Assembly (NCBI GenBank): GCA_041166025.1
Contig: JBEAMJ010000028.1
Coordinates: 124,001-188,000, forward strand
Length of the DNA: 64,000 nt
Origin: UBA7672 sp041166025
GTDB taxonomy: Bacteria > Pseudomonadota > Alphaproteobacteria > Caulobacterales > Hyphomonadaceae
Reading direction: 5' to 3'
The notes beneath the pieces are model-generated. The model was given only the letters and a program-made list of their open reading frames with translations. It made no database searches and was not told the origin of the DNA. Of the stretch, positions 34,934 through 43,747 are shown in pieces (the first letter of the stretch is position 1; the number at the start of each line of letters is the position of its first letter). A program made the translations under genes and the position numbers.

Positions 34934-36520
34934 TCAGCTGCGCGCCAGCGACTCGCGTATCAGCCGTGCGGACTCCTTCACGCCGTAAAGCGATACGAAG
35001 CCGCCGAAACGGGGCCCCTGCGACTGGCCCAGGCAGACCTCGTAGATCGCTGTGAACCAGGCGCGCAGCGGCTCGAACTGATGCTCGGTCCCCACCGCAA
35101 AAACCATGGTCTGCAGGCTTTCACCATCCAGCGGCCCGTCCCAGCGTTCGAGCCGGCCGGCCAGATCCTCAAGCGCCACGCGCTCCTTGGCGTCCGGTGC
35201 GCGGTACTTCTTCTGTGGCTTCACGAAGTCTGCATAGTATTTCAGCGCATAGCCGACCAGGTGATCGAGCAACGGATCGCTGGCAGGCGAAGCATCGGGC
35301 GCCTCGCGGCGAATAAAGCCCCAAAGGACGTCCTTGTTCGACGCGTTTGCAGCCGACACCAGATTGAGGAGCATGGCGAACGACACAGGCGATGATTTCG
35401 ACGGCGGCGCACCGCCATGGATGTGCCAGACAGGATTCTCAAGCTGCTGATCCGGCGCCTGCTTCGCGTAGGCATCCAGGAAGGTAAGGTATTCGTCCAC
35501 CGCCTTTGGGATCACGTCGAAATAGAGCTTCTTCGCGGTCTTCGGCTTCTGCCATTGGTAGAGCGCCAGTGATTCCTGCGGAGCATAAGCCAGCCACTGC
35601 TCCACGGAGATGCCGTTGCCCTTCGTTTTGGAAATCTTCTCGCCGTTTTCGTCGAGAAAGAGCTCATAGACGAACTGCTGCGGCGGCTCTGCGCCCAGGA
35701 TGCGGCAGATCTTCGAGTAGATCGGCGCGTTGGCCTGGTGGTCCTTGCCGAACATCTCGAAGTCGACCCCGAGCGCGGCCCAGCGCATGCCGAAGTCCGG
35801 CTTCCACTGCAGTTTCACATGGCCGCCCGTGACGGGCACAGTCGCCTCCTCACCGGACTCGTCTTCGAACGTCACCGCTCCAGCCTTCGCATCAACATGC
35901 TTCATCGGCACGTAGAGAACCCGACCTGTCGTGGGTGAAATGGGAAGGAAGGGCGAATAGGTCTCGCGGCGCTCATCACCGAGCGTGGGAAGCATGACCT
36001 TCATGATGTCGTCATACTTTTCTGCGGCGCGCAGCAGCATCGCGTCGAAGCGCCCCGACTTGTAAAGTGTCGTCGCCGAGGCGAACTCGTATTCGAAGCC
36101 AAAGCTGTCGAGGAAGGCGCGCAAACGCGCGTTCATATGCGCGCCATAGCTTTCATGCGTACCGAAGGGATCCGGCACCGACGTCAGAGGCTTCTGCAAG
36201 TAGGCCTTGAGCGCATCCGGGTTCGGCACCGTGTCCGGCACCTTACGCATGCCATCCATGTCGTCAGAGACGCAGATCAGGCGGGTCTTGTAGGCGCCGT
36301 CGGTCAAGACCTCGAAGGCGCGCCGCACCATGGTTGTGCGGACCACTTCGCCGAAAGTGCCGATATGCGGCAGACCAGAAGGGCCATAACCCGTCTCGAA
36401 GATCACGGGCGCGTCCTTCCGACGTCCAACCTTCTCCAGCTTTTCGATGCGCGCCTTCAGTTCACGCGCCTGCTCGAACGGCCAGGCTTTGGCGGCTTCG
36501 GCGAGAGCAGTGACGGACAT
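34934..36520 (-). CDS. lysK: Lysyl-tRNA synthetase, class I
   Basis: A 528-residue class I LysRS, the archaeal-type enzyme found instead of class II LysRS in many alphaproteobacteria. The HIGH-like motif is SGLPHIGTF (His52) and the KMSKS-like motif is KISKTKGN (295-302). The C-terminal alpha-helical anticodon-binding region is complete. ATG 36520 begins MSVTALAEAAKAWPFEQA, a normal start; the frame is open upstream without family sequence. It charges tRNA-Lys in the cytosol. Confidence 0.95.
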   Translation of the reverse strand: MSVTALAEAAKAWPFEQARELKARIEKLEKVGRRKDAPVIFETGYGPSGLPHIGTFGEVVRTTMVRRAFEVLTDGAYKTRLICVSDDMDGMRKVPDTVPNPDALKAYLQKPLTSVPDPFGTHESYGAHMNARLRAFLDSFGFEYEFASATTLYKSGRFDAMLLRAAEKYDDIMKVMLPTLGDERRETYSPFLPISPTTGRVLYVPMKHVDAKAGAVTFEDESGEEATVPVTGGHVKLQWKPDFGMRWAALGVDFEMFGKDHQANAPIYSKICRILGAEPPQQFVYELFLDENGEKISKTKGNGISVEQWLAYAPQESLALYQWQKPKTAKKLYFDVIPKAVDEYLTFLDAYAKQAPDQQLENPVWHIHGGAPPSKSSPVSFAMLLNLVSAANASNKDVLWGFIRREAPDASPASDPLLDHLVGYALKYYADFVKPQKKYRAPDAKERVALEDLAGRLERWDGPLDGESLQTMVFAVGTEHQFEPLRAWFTAIYEVCLGQSQGPRFGGFVSLYGVKESARLIRESLARS

Positions 36521-36575
36521 GGATGACTCCTGATTGCCTCGCCTATTCGCGGCGGCGTGCAGGGTCAAGCGGAGC

Positions 36576-37298
36576 CTATCGAACGCGGTCGGGCGCGAGA
36601 TTGCTCGGTCCTGCGAGATAGACCCCGTCGCGGCCGAGGACGCCCGCGACCAACCCGTTCGGGAACAGTGAGCAGAATGCACGGTCGAGCACATTCAGCC
36701 CGCCCGCGAGGGCGCCATAGGCCGGCATTATCAGTCGGTCGCCGTCCGTCACGAAGCAGCGCTTCCGGACGGAACGGCCGCCTCGGCCAACCACGCGTGC
36801 GCAGGGATGCAGGTGCCCGGCGACTTCTCCGGGAGCCGAACCTTCAGTCGGAACATGCCGGAAAGTGAGCGTGCCGATCGTGATTTCGAAGGCTGTGCGC
36901 CCGCCCAGATCAGCAGGCGGGGCTGGATCGTGGTTTCCCTCGATCCATACCCAATCGGACAGATTGGTCAGGCGGCGCAGAGCCGCAACGTCGTCCGGCG
37001 ACATCCGGGCTCGCGCGCGTGGATCATGGAAGCTGTCACCCAACGATATCACGGTCGCAGGCTGAAGCACCTCTACCAGCCGGGTGACCCGCCCAAGCGT
37101 CGCCCGCGTATCGTAAGGCGGTAGCATCTGCCCGCGAGCCGCGTAGGAAGACCCTTTCTCCAGATGCAGATCGGACAGCACCAGGACGGACGATGCTTCC
37201 CACCAGAGCCCTCCGCAGGTCAGCGCCTGTACCCGCTCCTTGACCAGGCTAAAGGCGAGGCCAGGTGATACCGGAGCTTGCTGGAGGGGGGCCTGCAT
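36576..37298 (-). CDS. pdeM: Ligase-associated metallophosphoesterase/endonuclease
   Basis: A calcineurin-like phosphoesterase of about 240 residues. Metal-ligand motifs are VLVLSDLHLEKGSSYA (D-x-H), SLGDSFHD, IEGNHDPAPP and VAGHLHPCARV, in the standard order. The sequence fits PdeM, the manganese-dependent nuclease that accompanies the Lhr-core helicase, the MBL exonuclease and the ATP-dependent ligase. The start is uncertain between ATG 37298 and GTG 37340. Only a small lipoprotein gene on the other strand separates it from the helicase gene. Confidence 0.88.
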   Translation of the reverse strand: MQAPLQQAPVSPGLAFSLVKERVQALTCGGLWWEASSVLVLSDLHLEKGSSYAARGQMLPPYDTRATLGRVTRLVEVLQPATVISLGDSFHDPRARARMSPDDVAALRRLTNLSDWVWIEGNHDPAPPADLGGRTAFEITIGTLTFRHVPTEGSAPGEVAGHLHPCARVVGRGGRSVRKRCFVTDGDRLIMPAYGALAGGLNVLDRAFCSLFPNGLVAGVLGRDGVYLAGPSNLAPDRVR

Positions 37299-37414
37299 GC
37301 GGCTGACCCTGTCGGCGGTCGGCCGCCAGGTCAACTGCACACGGAGTCTTCAACTCCAGGGGCATTTACTTGTCTGGGGATGTGATACGCTCCGACCAGC
37401 AAACGGTGATAAAG

Positions 37415-37717
37415 ATGCGCTCCTTTCTGGCCTTGATTGCAGTTTGTGCAGCAACGCTTGGCGCTTGCACGCTGACGCCTTCAGTCACACACGAAAGCAC
37501 GACCATGACCCTGGCTCAGATCGAGGCTGAAGGCCTGGTCTGCCGAAAGGATCAGCCGACCAACCGGCTCATTCCGCGTACGGTCTGCGCCTCGGAAGCG
37601 GCCTGGGCGGCATTCGACGAACGACGCAAAGAGGAAACCGACCGAATGATTGCCGAAGGGCGCCAGAATGCGAACGTCAATCGCTTCGGCATGGGCGGCT
37701 CCGGCCCGCCGCGCTAG
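37415..37717 (+). CDS. Small lipoprotein, unknown function
   Basis: A 100-residue protein with a lipoprotein signal (ALIAVCAATLGAC, Cys18). The short mature part contains GLVCRKDQPTNRLIPRTVCA, with a Cys pair, and a charged helix EERKEETDRM-like near the end. Comparable small lipoproteins with a C...RTVC motif are common in this lineage. It is convergent with the helicase gene; the stops share CTAG. Confidence 0.7.
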   Translation: MRSFLALIAVCAATLGACTLTPSVTHESTTMTLAQIEAEGLVCRKDQPTNRLIPRTVCASEAAWAAFDERRKEETDRMIAEGRQNANVNRFGMGGSGPPR

Positions 37718-40182
37718 CTCATTGCGTCGCGGACGAGGTCATCCTCCGCCTCGCGAAGGATGGCCTCCGCCGCATCACCCGAGAACACGGGCTCCTTGCC
37801 GATCTCAAGCATGACCGGCACGGCGAAGGGCGAAATCTGATCAAGCCTCGCGTGCACAATCTTGCCCCTGATGCGTTTCAGCGCCTCGCCAAGGCGGCGT
37901 ATGTCGAGCAGGCCGTCTCCGGCGTCCTGGCGCGCCGCCTGCAGCAGGACATGGTCCGGTTCGTGTGAGCGCAGCACGTCGTAGATCAAGTCGGTCGAAA
38001 ATGTGATCTGACGGCCGGTCTTTTCGTGCCGCGGCATACGCCGTTCAATGAGACCGGAGATCAGGGTATTGGTGCGAAAAGTCCGCTTCATCAACGCGCT
38101 TTCTTCCAGCCAGGCGTCGAGATCATCGCCCAGCATGTCCTCGTGGAAGAGCTGATCGACATCCTCCCCGCGCATGTCCTCCATCGCCCACACGGACAGC
38201 GCATACTCTGACGCCACAAAGCCGAGGGGTTTGAGCCCGATCCGCTCCAGCCGGCGCGTCAACAGCATGCCGAGCGTCTGGTGCGCGAGACGCCCTTCGA
38301 ATGGATAGCAGACGAGATAGTGGCGCCCGCCACGCGGAAAGGTCTCGACCAGCAGCTGGTCGGCCGCGGGGATGATGGACTTGCGCTCCTGCACTTCAAA
38401 CCATTCGCGCACCTGATCGGGAAGGAGCTTCCAGCCCTCCCGGTCATGCAGGATACGTCGGACACGCTGCGCGAGGAATGTCGTAAGCGGAAACTTGCCG
38501 CCATTGTAGCTTGGAATGGCAGGATCCGGGTCAAAGGTCTTCGTGACCAGGGCCTCAGTGTCGGAGAGGCCTTCGAACCGCAGCACTTCGCCCGCAAACA
38601 GAAATGTGTCGCCGGGCGTCAGCATTTCGAAGAAGTACTCCTCCATCTCCCCAAGCTTGCGGCCAGGGCGCATCAGCCGCTTGTTTTCGTTTCCGCGGAT
38701 GAAAGACACAATGCGCACCGCGATCATGGGATCCTCGACAATGACACCGACATTCATGCGGTGCTGGCGTCGCACATCATCGTTCCGGGCGCGCCATAGA
38801 TTGTCGGGGAAGCGCACGATGCGGCGAAAGCGGTCATAAGTCTTGAGGGCATAGCCGCCGGTTGCAACAAGATCGACCACGCGCTCCCACGTCTTCCACG
38901 GAAGGTCGGCATAGGGCGCAGCCAGTCGCACCTCGTTGTACAACTCGCTTGCATCGAAACCTTCGCCGCAGGCGCGGCCCATGATGTGCTGCGCCAGCAC
39001 ATCCAGGGCGCCGCGCCGGGGCCCGCCGCCGTCCAGCTCGCCTGCCTCCACAGCCTCCACCGCAGCGCGGCATTCCAGCACTTCGAAGCGGTTGCTTGGC
39101 GCAAGAAGCGCACGGCTCGGCTCATCCATTCGGTGGTTTGAGCGCCCGATCCGCTGGATCAGGCGCGAGGAGCCCTTGGGCGCTCCCATCTGCACGACCA
39201 GATCGACATCGCCCCAGTCGATGCCGAGATCAAGCGTCGAGGTGCAGACCACGGCCTTCAGCTGTCCTGCCGCCATGGCGGCCTCGACGCGCCTGCGCTG
39301 TTCAAGTTCGAGTGAACCATGGTGCAGGGCGATGGGAAGTCGGTCTTCATTGATGCGCCACAACTCCTGGAAGATCATCTCTGCCTGGCTGCGGGTGTTG
39401 ACGAAGACCAGCGACATCCGGGCATCCCGGATCGCACGATAGACGTCGCGGATGTTGTGACGACCCGTGTGACCGGACCAGGGGATGTGCGCCTCAGAAT
39501 CCAGCACCGTGATGTTCGCGCTTGCACCGCCTGCCTGCCGGACGATCGGCGTCCCTGGCCCTAGCCAGCGCGCCAGCGTATCGGGATCGCGCACCGTTGC
39601 AGACAAGCCGACGTGGCGCGCGGCGGGCGCCCATGTGCGCAGAGTTGCGAGGCCCAGTGCGAGCAGGTCGCCCCGCTTTGTGCTGGCGATCGCATGGACC
39701 TCGTCGATGACGACTGCGCGGAGGTCTGCGAAGAAGCGCCGCGCATGCTCCGACGCCAGCAGCAACGCCAGCTGTTCCGGCGTGGTCAGCAGGATGTCCG
39801 GCGGCTTCGCGCGCTGCCGCTGCCGCCGTGCGGCGCTGGTGTCGCCGGTGCGGGTCTCCAGCGTGATGTCGAGCTGCATCTCCTCGACCGGCCGCCCGAG
39901 ATTTCGTGCGACGTCGGTCGCGAGCGCCTTGAGTGGCGAGATGTAGAGCGTGTGCAGCGTTGGGTGAACGCGCGGAGGCGAGTCGGCCAGCTCAAGGAGG
40001 CTGGGCAGGAAGCCGGCCAGCGTCTTGCCACCGCCGGTCGGCGCGATTACCAGACCGCCTTGCCCGCGCCGCGCCGCCTCGATCAGCCCTGCCTGGTGCG
40101 ACCGCAGCTCCCAGCCGCGCATTGCGAACCAGTCGGCAAAGCGCGACGGCAACAGGACCGGCGGTCTGGGGTCGTCAGCCAT
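37714..40182 (-). CDS. lhr: Ligase-associated DEXH helicase, Lhr-core type
   Basis: An 822-residue superfamily 2 helicase. Motif I is VIAPTGGGKT (47-54 for the P-loop), motif Ia YISPLKALATD, motif II VIDEVHA (160-163), motif III LSATV, and motif VI LIQRIGRSNHR. The C-terminal half holds the Lhr winged-helix and DUF4145-like core. Length matches Lhr-core proteins rather than the long Lhr. These enzymes translocate 3' to 5' on single-stranded DNA and are encoded with an ATP-dependent ligase, an exonuclease and a phosphoesterase. Here the ligase and exonuclease are more than 11 kb away. Confidence 0.93.
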   Translation of the reverse strand: MADDPRPPVLLPSRFADWFAMRGWELRSHQAGLIEAARRGQGGLVIAPTGGGKTLAGFLPSLLELADSPPRVHPTLHTLYISPLKALATDVARNLGRPVEEMQLDITLETRTGDTSAARRQRQRAKPPDILLTTPEQLALLLASEHARRFFADLRAVVIDEVHAIASTKRGDLLALGLATLRTWAPAARHVGLSATVRDPDTLARWLGPGTPIVRQAGGASANITVLDSEAHIPWSGHTGRHNIRDVYRAIRDARMSLVFVNTRSQAEMIFQELWRINEDRLPIALHHGSLELEQRRRVEAAMAAGQLKAVVCTSTLDLGIDWGDVDLVVQMGAPKGSSRLIQRIGRSNHRMDEPSRALLAPSNRFEVLECRAAVEAVEAGELDGGGPRRGALDVLAQHIMGRACGEGFDASELYNEVRLAAPYADLPWKTWERVVDLVATGGYALKTYDRFRRIVRFPDNLWRARNDDVRRQHRMNVGVIVEDPMIAVRIVSFIRGNENKRLMRPGRKLGEMEEYFFEMLTPGDTFLFAGEVLRFEGLSDTEALVTKTFDPDPAIPSYNGGKFPLTTFLAQRVRRILHDREGWKLLPDQVREWFEVQERKSIIPAADQLLVETFPRGGRHYLVCYPFEGRLAHQTLGMLLTRRLERIGLKPLGFVASEYALSVWAMEDMRGEDVDQLFHEDMLGDDLDAWLEESALMKRTFRTNTLISGLIERRMPRHEKTGRQITFSTDLIYDVLRSHEPDHVLLQAARQDAGDGLLDIRRLGEALKRIRGKIVHARLDQISPFAVPVMLEIGKEPVFSGDAAEAILREAEDDLVRDAMS

Positions 40183-40211
40183 CGCTGCAGCATAGGCCCT
40201 GCTTCTGAACA

Positions 40212-40240
40212 GGTTAAGCCTTCCTGTCGGGAGCTTAACC
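40212..40240. promoter_or_regulatory. Inverted repeat between lhr and carbonic anhydrase
   Basis: GGTTAAGC (40212-40219) and GCTTAACC (40233-40240) are perfect 8-bp arms with a 13-base spacer in the 92-base divergent promoter region. TTTT follows on the plus strand, so a hairpin role is possible, but the site lies upstream of both genes, which favours an operator. The TTAA cores recall CtrA half-sites, but their spacing does not fit the CtrA consensus. Confidence 0.4.
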
Positions 40241-40274
40241 TTTTGCTAGCCATGTCGGGCGATCTTCTTGGCTC

Positions 40275-41099
40275 ATGACCGTTTCGATCCGCGCCTCGCT
40301 TCTGATCAGCGCCCTGGCCATGGCCGGTCTGACGGCAGCATTCTCTGCGCCCCCTGCCCAGGATCACGCAACGCCGGCGCCCGGACCTTCGGCGACTGAG
40401 GACTCTGGCGCCAAGCCACACTCGCCGCACTGGAGCTATGGCGGCGAGGGCGGACCCGAACACTGGGGCGATCTTGGACAGGACAACCGCGCCTGTTCGG
40501 TCGGCCTCCAGCAATCACCGATCGATATCGCCGGGGCGCTCTCGGCCGATGTAAGCGCCCCAACCCTGCACTGGACCTCGGCCAGCAGCGCGCAAGTGGT
40601 GAATAACGGGCACACGCTGCAGGTGAATGTCGCAGGTTCTGGCCGGCTCGAGCTTGCGGGCAAGGACTACGATCTCAAGCAGTTCCATTTCCACCATCCC
40701 TCCGAACACACGATCGACGGCAAGACCTTTCCGCTCGAAGTCCACTTCGTTCATGCAGCTTCCGATGGCGATCTCGCCGTCATCGGCGTGATGTTTGAGC
40801 CCGGTGCGGTCAATCCCGCGCTCAACCCCATATGGGCTGTCGCCCCGGCGAAAGAGGGAGCGGCCGAGGCAGCTGGCGAGATCCAGCTCGCCGCATTCCG
40901 GCCAAAGGAGAGGGCGCTCTACCGCTATGAGGGCTCGCTCACCACGCCGCCATGTTCGGAGACCGTGCACTGGACGGTCATGTCACAGCCGATCACTGCC
41001 TCCCCAAGCCAGATCGCCGCGTTCGCGCAGCTCTTTCCGATGAACGCGCGGCCGGTTCAGCCACTCAACCGCCGCTACGTTCTCAAGACGTCGGGCTGA
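40275..41099 (+). CDS. Alpha-class carbonic anhydrase, periplasmic
   Basis: A 274-residue zinc enzyme converting CO2 to bicarbonate. A signal peptide covers about the first 25 residues. The alpha-class zinc site is complete: His138 and His140 in KQFHFHHPSEH and His157 in LEVHFVH. QSPIDI, NNGHTLQV and the LTTPPCSETVHW segment are typical, and the Cys74/Cys236-type disulfide is plausible. Its 3' end overlaps the 3' end of the convergent membrane protein gene by 17 bases. Confidence 0.93.
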   Translation: MTVSIRASLLISALAMAGLTAAFSAPPAQDHATPAPGPSATEDSGAKPHSPHWSYGGEGGPEHWGDLGQDNRACSVGLQQSPIDIAGALSADVSAPTLHWTSASSAQVVNNGHTLQVNVAGSGRLELAGKDYDLKQFHFHHPSEHTIDGKTFPLEVHFVHAASDGDLAVIGVMFEPGAVNPALNPIWAVAPAKEGAAEAAGEIQLAAFRPKERALYRYEGSLTTPPCSETVHWTVMSQPITASPSQIAAFAQLFPMNARPVQPLNRRYVLKTSG

Positions 41100-41505
41100 G
41101 GCGCCAGCGCGACGCGCGCCACAGCCAAGGAGCCGTCGCAAACATGACCACCCCGAACAGCGTCAACCCGATAAGCACCCAGTTGAAGGTGTATTCGAAT
41201 GTCGGAAACTGCGTCCAGTTGACGACCAGCGTTGTCGCCATCGTTGCAACACCGAGCGCAACCCCGGGGCGGGGGTGGGCGAGCATCAGCCAGAACACGA
41301 CCAGGTCCACGGCGCAGACCGCGAACCAGAACCAGACCGCCCAGGTCGGCGCAGGTCCGTGATAGAACAGGCTGCCATTCACCCACAGCCAGCCGAAGTG
41401 CGACACGCATCCAAAGACGAAACCGAGGCCAAGAACGACGCGCACGCGATCCGCCGCGTTCATCTCCGCGGACCAGGCTCGACAGGATTCTTCAAGCCAA
41501 CTCAC
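41083..41505 (-). CDS. Four-helix membrane protein, last gene of lipid operon
   Basis: A protein of 140 residues with four predicted helices: VVLGLGFVFGCVSHFGWLWV, WAVWFWFAVCAVDLVVFWLM, GVALGVATMATTLVVNW and WVLIGLTLFGVVMFATA. The GTG at 41505 shares GTGA with the stop of the AMP-ligase gene and has AGGAAG eight bases before it, so I prefer it over ATG 41463. I recognise no family. As the tail of the lipid operon it might help handle or export the product, which is inference. Confidence 0.7.
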   Translation of the reverse strand: MSWLEESCRAWSAEMNAADRVRVVLGLGFVFGCVSHFGWLWVNGSLFYHGPAPTWAVWFWFAVCAVDLVVFWLMLAHPRPGVALGVATMATTLVVNWTQFPTFEYTFNWVLIGLTLFGVVMFATAPWLWRASRWRLSPTS

Positions 41506-42932
41506 GCCAGCATCTTCCTGAGCCGGGCATAGTCCGCTTTCGAGTTGTGCCGTTTGTCCATCGGTACGCATTTCACGACGATGACTTCGATAGAACCGAG
41601 CCGGCTCGCCTTCGCGGAGAGCTGAGCAGGGTCGAGACTTTCTCCCGCCAGCGCCAGTTTGGCGCGCCCGCCGCCGGCAAGCAGGGCCGCCTGCCGAACG
41701 CCCGGCCAACTCAGTGCAGCGGTTTCAATTGCGAATGGAAACAACCCATCGCTCGCCGCCTCGCGGCGGCCAAGCAGCCACAGCCGCCCATGATCATCGA
41801 TACGCGCTGCATCCCCGGTACGGTGCCATAGCACATCCTCACGAACGGACTTTGTCGAGGCATCATCGGCAGGATCAAGATAGCCGCGGTTCACATGTGG
41901 TCCGGCCACGAAGACTTCGTGGTCGCGAATGTCGACTGCAACTTCGTCGATCGGCTTTCCCGCGAGTAGGCCAGCGCCTTCGCTCATTGCGAGCCAATCC
42001 GCCTCACTGATATCGCGCATGTCGAGATGCGCAATCGGCTCGGCCTCTGTCGACCCGTAGACGGCATGGATCGCAGCGTTGGGCGCTACCTTAGCTGCGC
42101 CGCGCAACAGGTTCGGAAACACCGGTCCGCCGCCTGTGAAGATTGCCTCGATCTCCGGCATCGGCGATGCATTTTCCACAATCCGCGCGATGACTGCGGG
42201 TGGAGCGACGATCCTGTTGACGCGATGACGGGCAATCTGTTCACGCAATTTGGCGCCATCGAGCTGCGCGGGTCGCGTCAACCTGCCGCGCGGAATCACG
42301 CTGGCGGCTCCTGCAGCGAGGTTTGACAGGATGAAGACTGGCAGCGAGATGAGGTCGATGTCTCCCGGCCTGGTCCTGCGCACATGCTCCAGAAGTCGAT
42401 GCTGCAGCATGAGGAAATCAGCCGATCGGACAATTCCCTTTGGGCGGCCTGTCGATCCCGACGTGAAGGTGACAAGGGCAGGCGCGTGTCCGGGCAGGTG
42501 TGCGATGCGATCCTCCGCAGGCGCATCGTCGTCGACATCCGGAAGAGCCTTCAACCTGCGCAAGTCGGGAAACAACATCCGGATCGCATGCCCGACTCCG
42601 GTGGTCACGATGGCGCGCGGGCGAGCCATCTCCACGGCGATGCGCAGGCCCTTGACGCCTGCGGCCGGCTCCGGAAACATCGCCACGGCGCCAAGTCGGA
42701 ACACGGCCAGCAGAGTCTCGTACAGCTCTACGGAGACGCCGCGGGCGATGAGGACGACATCGCCACCACCGATGCCGGCGCGGGCATAGGCAGATGCGCG
42801 CCGTGCTGAAGCTTGGGCAAGCTGAGCATAGGTCGTCACATGCCCGTCCGGCGCGATGATCGCCACGGCATCTGGTCGTGCCTCCACCTGCGCGAGGAAA
42901 GTCCCGACGAGATTCAAAGCAGCCCACCCCAC
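41502..42932 (-). CDS. AMP-forming ligase, OleC-like
   Basis: A 476-residue member of the acyl/aryl adenylate superfamily. The phosphate loop is VTFTSGSTGRPKGIV (155-166), the second core motif AVYGSTEAEPI (292-299), and the hinge RTGDAARIDDHGRLWLLGR. The central LPVFILSNLAAGAASVIPR and the ending VPMDKRHNSKADYARL resemble OleC, the beta-lactone synthetase of olefin biosynthesis, more than ordinary acyl-CoA ligases. No OleA or OleD is present. GTG 42932 overlaps the end of the GNAT-like gene by 19 bases. It is the seventh gene of the operon and probably activates a carboxylate of the product or its acyl donor. Confidence 0.82.
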   Translation of the reverse strand: MGWAALNLVGTFLAQVEARPDAVAIIAPDGHVTTYAQLAQASARRASAYARAGIGGGDVVLIARGVSVELYETLLAVFRLGAVAMFPEPAAGVKGLRIAVEMARPRAIVTTGVGHAIRMLFPDLRRLKALPDVDDDAPAEDRIAHLPGHAPALVTFTSGSTGRPKGIVRSADFLMLQHRLLEHVRRTRPGDIDLISLPVFILSNLAAGAASVIPRGRLTRPAQLDGAKLREQIARHRVNRIVAPPAVIARIVENASPMPEIEAIFTGGGPVFPNLLRGAAKVAPNAAIHAVYGSTEAEPIAHLDMRDISEADWLAMSEGAGLLAGKPIDEVAVDIRDHEVFVAGPHVNRGYLDPADDASTKSVREDVLWHRTGDAARIDDHGRLWLLGRREAASDGLFPFAIETAALSWPGVRQAALLAGGGRAKLALAGESLDPAQLSAKASRLGSIEVIVVKCVPMDKRHNSKADYARLRKMLA

Positions 42933-43747
42933 AGCGCGTAGCGCCGGAAAACCCTGCCGCCGGTCTTCTCGCTATGCGTCGTGGAGAGGTTGCTTTCGTG
43001 CATCAGCGCATGAATGACCCCTCGGTAACCTCGCCCTTGCGCCCGCGCATGAAATGCGTTCGCCAGCATCGATCCGCCGCCCTTAACGCGCGAGGCGTAT
43101 GTCTTGAGGATGACGGTCCTCGTTTGTGGTCCCTCGGCAAGATTTGGCACGGCGAACAGGAAGCCCTTTAGGTCGCCCGCTTCGGTCTCCAGCAGGAATA
43201 CAAGCTCCGGGTCAACCGCCGGCAGGATCGGACGATAACTCGCAAGAAAGGCCTCGAGCGCAATTGGCTGGTAAAAGTGATTGTCCGCAAATGCCTCAAG
43301 TGACAGGGCGTGGATGCGGGCAAGCTCCTGTTCGGCCCGTGCCGGGTTGAAGCTGCGCAGGAGAAACCCTTCACGCTGCGCGGCGCCGGATTGAGGGACA
43401 TCTGCGGGACGAACGGCGGACACATAACGCGAGACGATCCGCAGCCCCGACTGCTCGAAGGCGGCAGCGTAATGCGCGGGGTTCGAAGGCTCCATCAGGA
43501 AAGGCGCCCGTCCGTCGCTTTCGATCACCAGCCTGTGCTTGCTCCAAGTATTGCCGTCCATCGGTCCGAGCACGGCTCCGAAGCCCTCCGATCGCAGAAG
43601 GATCATGGCTTCGCGAATGACGCGCGCACCTGCCTCCGCGGTGTCGCAGGCGAACGCACCAAGCGCCGCCGTTCGATGTCCCTCCAGCGAGGGCGCTTCA
43701 CGATAGAGCTTGAGACTGGCGCCCGGGATCTGGATGATGTCGGTCAT
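42914..43747 (-). CDS. GNAT-like acyltransferase of the lipid operon
   Basis: A 277-residue protein with two GNAT-like halves. The N-terminal part ends in GPMDGNTWSKHRLVIESDGR, a motif of a little-studied GNAT group often found in biosynthetic clusters; the C-terminal part has LVFLLETEAGDLKGFLFAVP and KTYASRVKGGGSMLANAF, the CoA-binding region. Its ATG overlaps the kinase-like gene stop (ATGA). It may acylate the lipid precursor, working with the adjacent AMP-forming ligase. The donor is unknown. Confidence 0.72.
   Translation of the reverse strand: MTDIIQIPGASLKLYREAPSLEGHRTAALGAFACDTAEAGARVIREAMILLRSEGFGAVLGPMDGNTWSKHRLVIESDGRAPFLMEPSNPAHYAAAFEQSGLRIVSRYVSAVRPADVPQSGAAQREGFLLRSFNPARAEQELARIHALSLEAFADNHFYQPIALEAFLASYRPILPAVDPELVFLLETEAGDLKGFLFAVPNLAEGPQTRTVILKTYASRVKGGGSMLANAFHARAQGRGYRGVIHALMHESNLSTTHSEKTGGRVFRRYALWGGLL

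Noticed and set aside
40212..40240. CtrA binding site
   Set aside because: The two TTAA cores are 17 bases apart, whereas the CtrA consensus requires seven.
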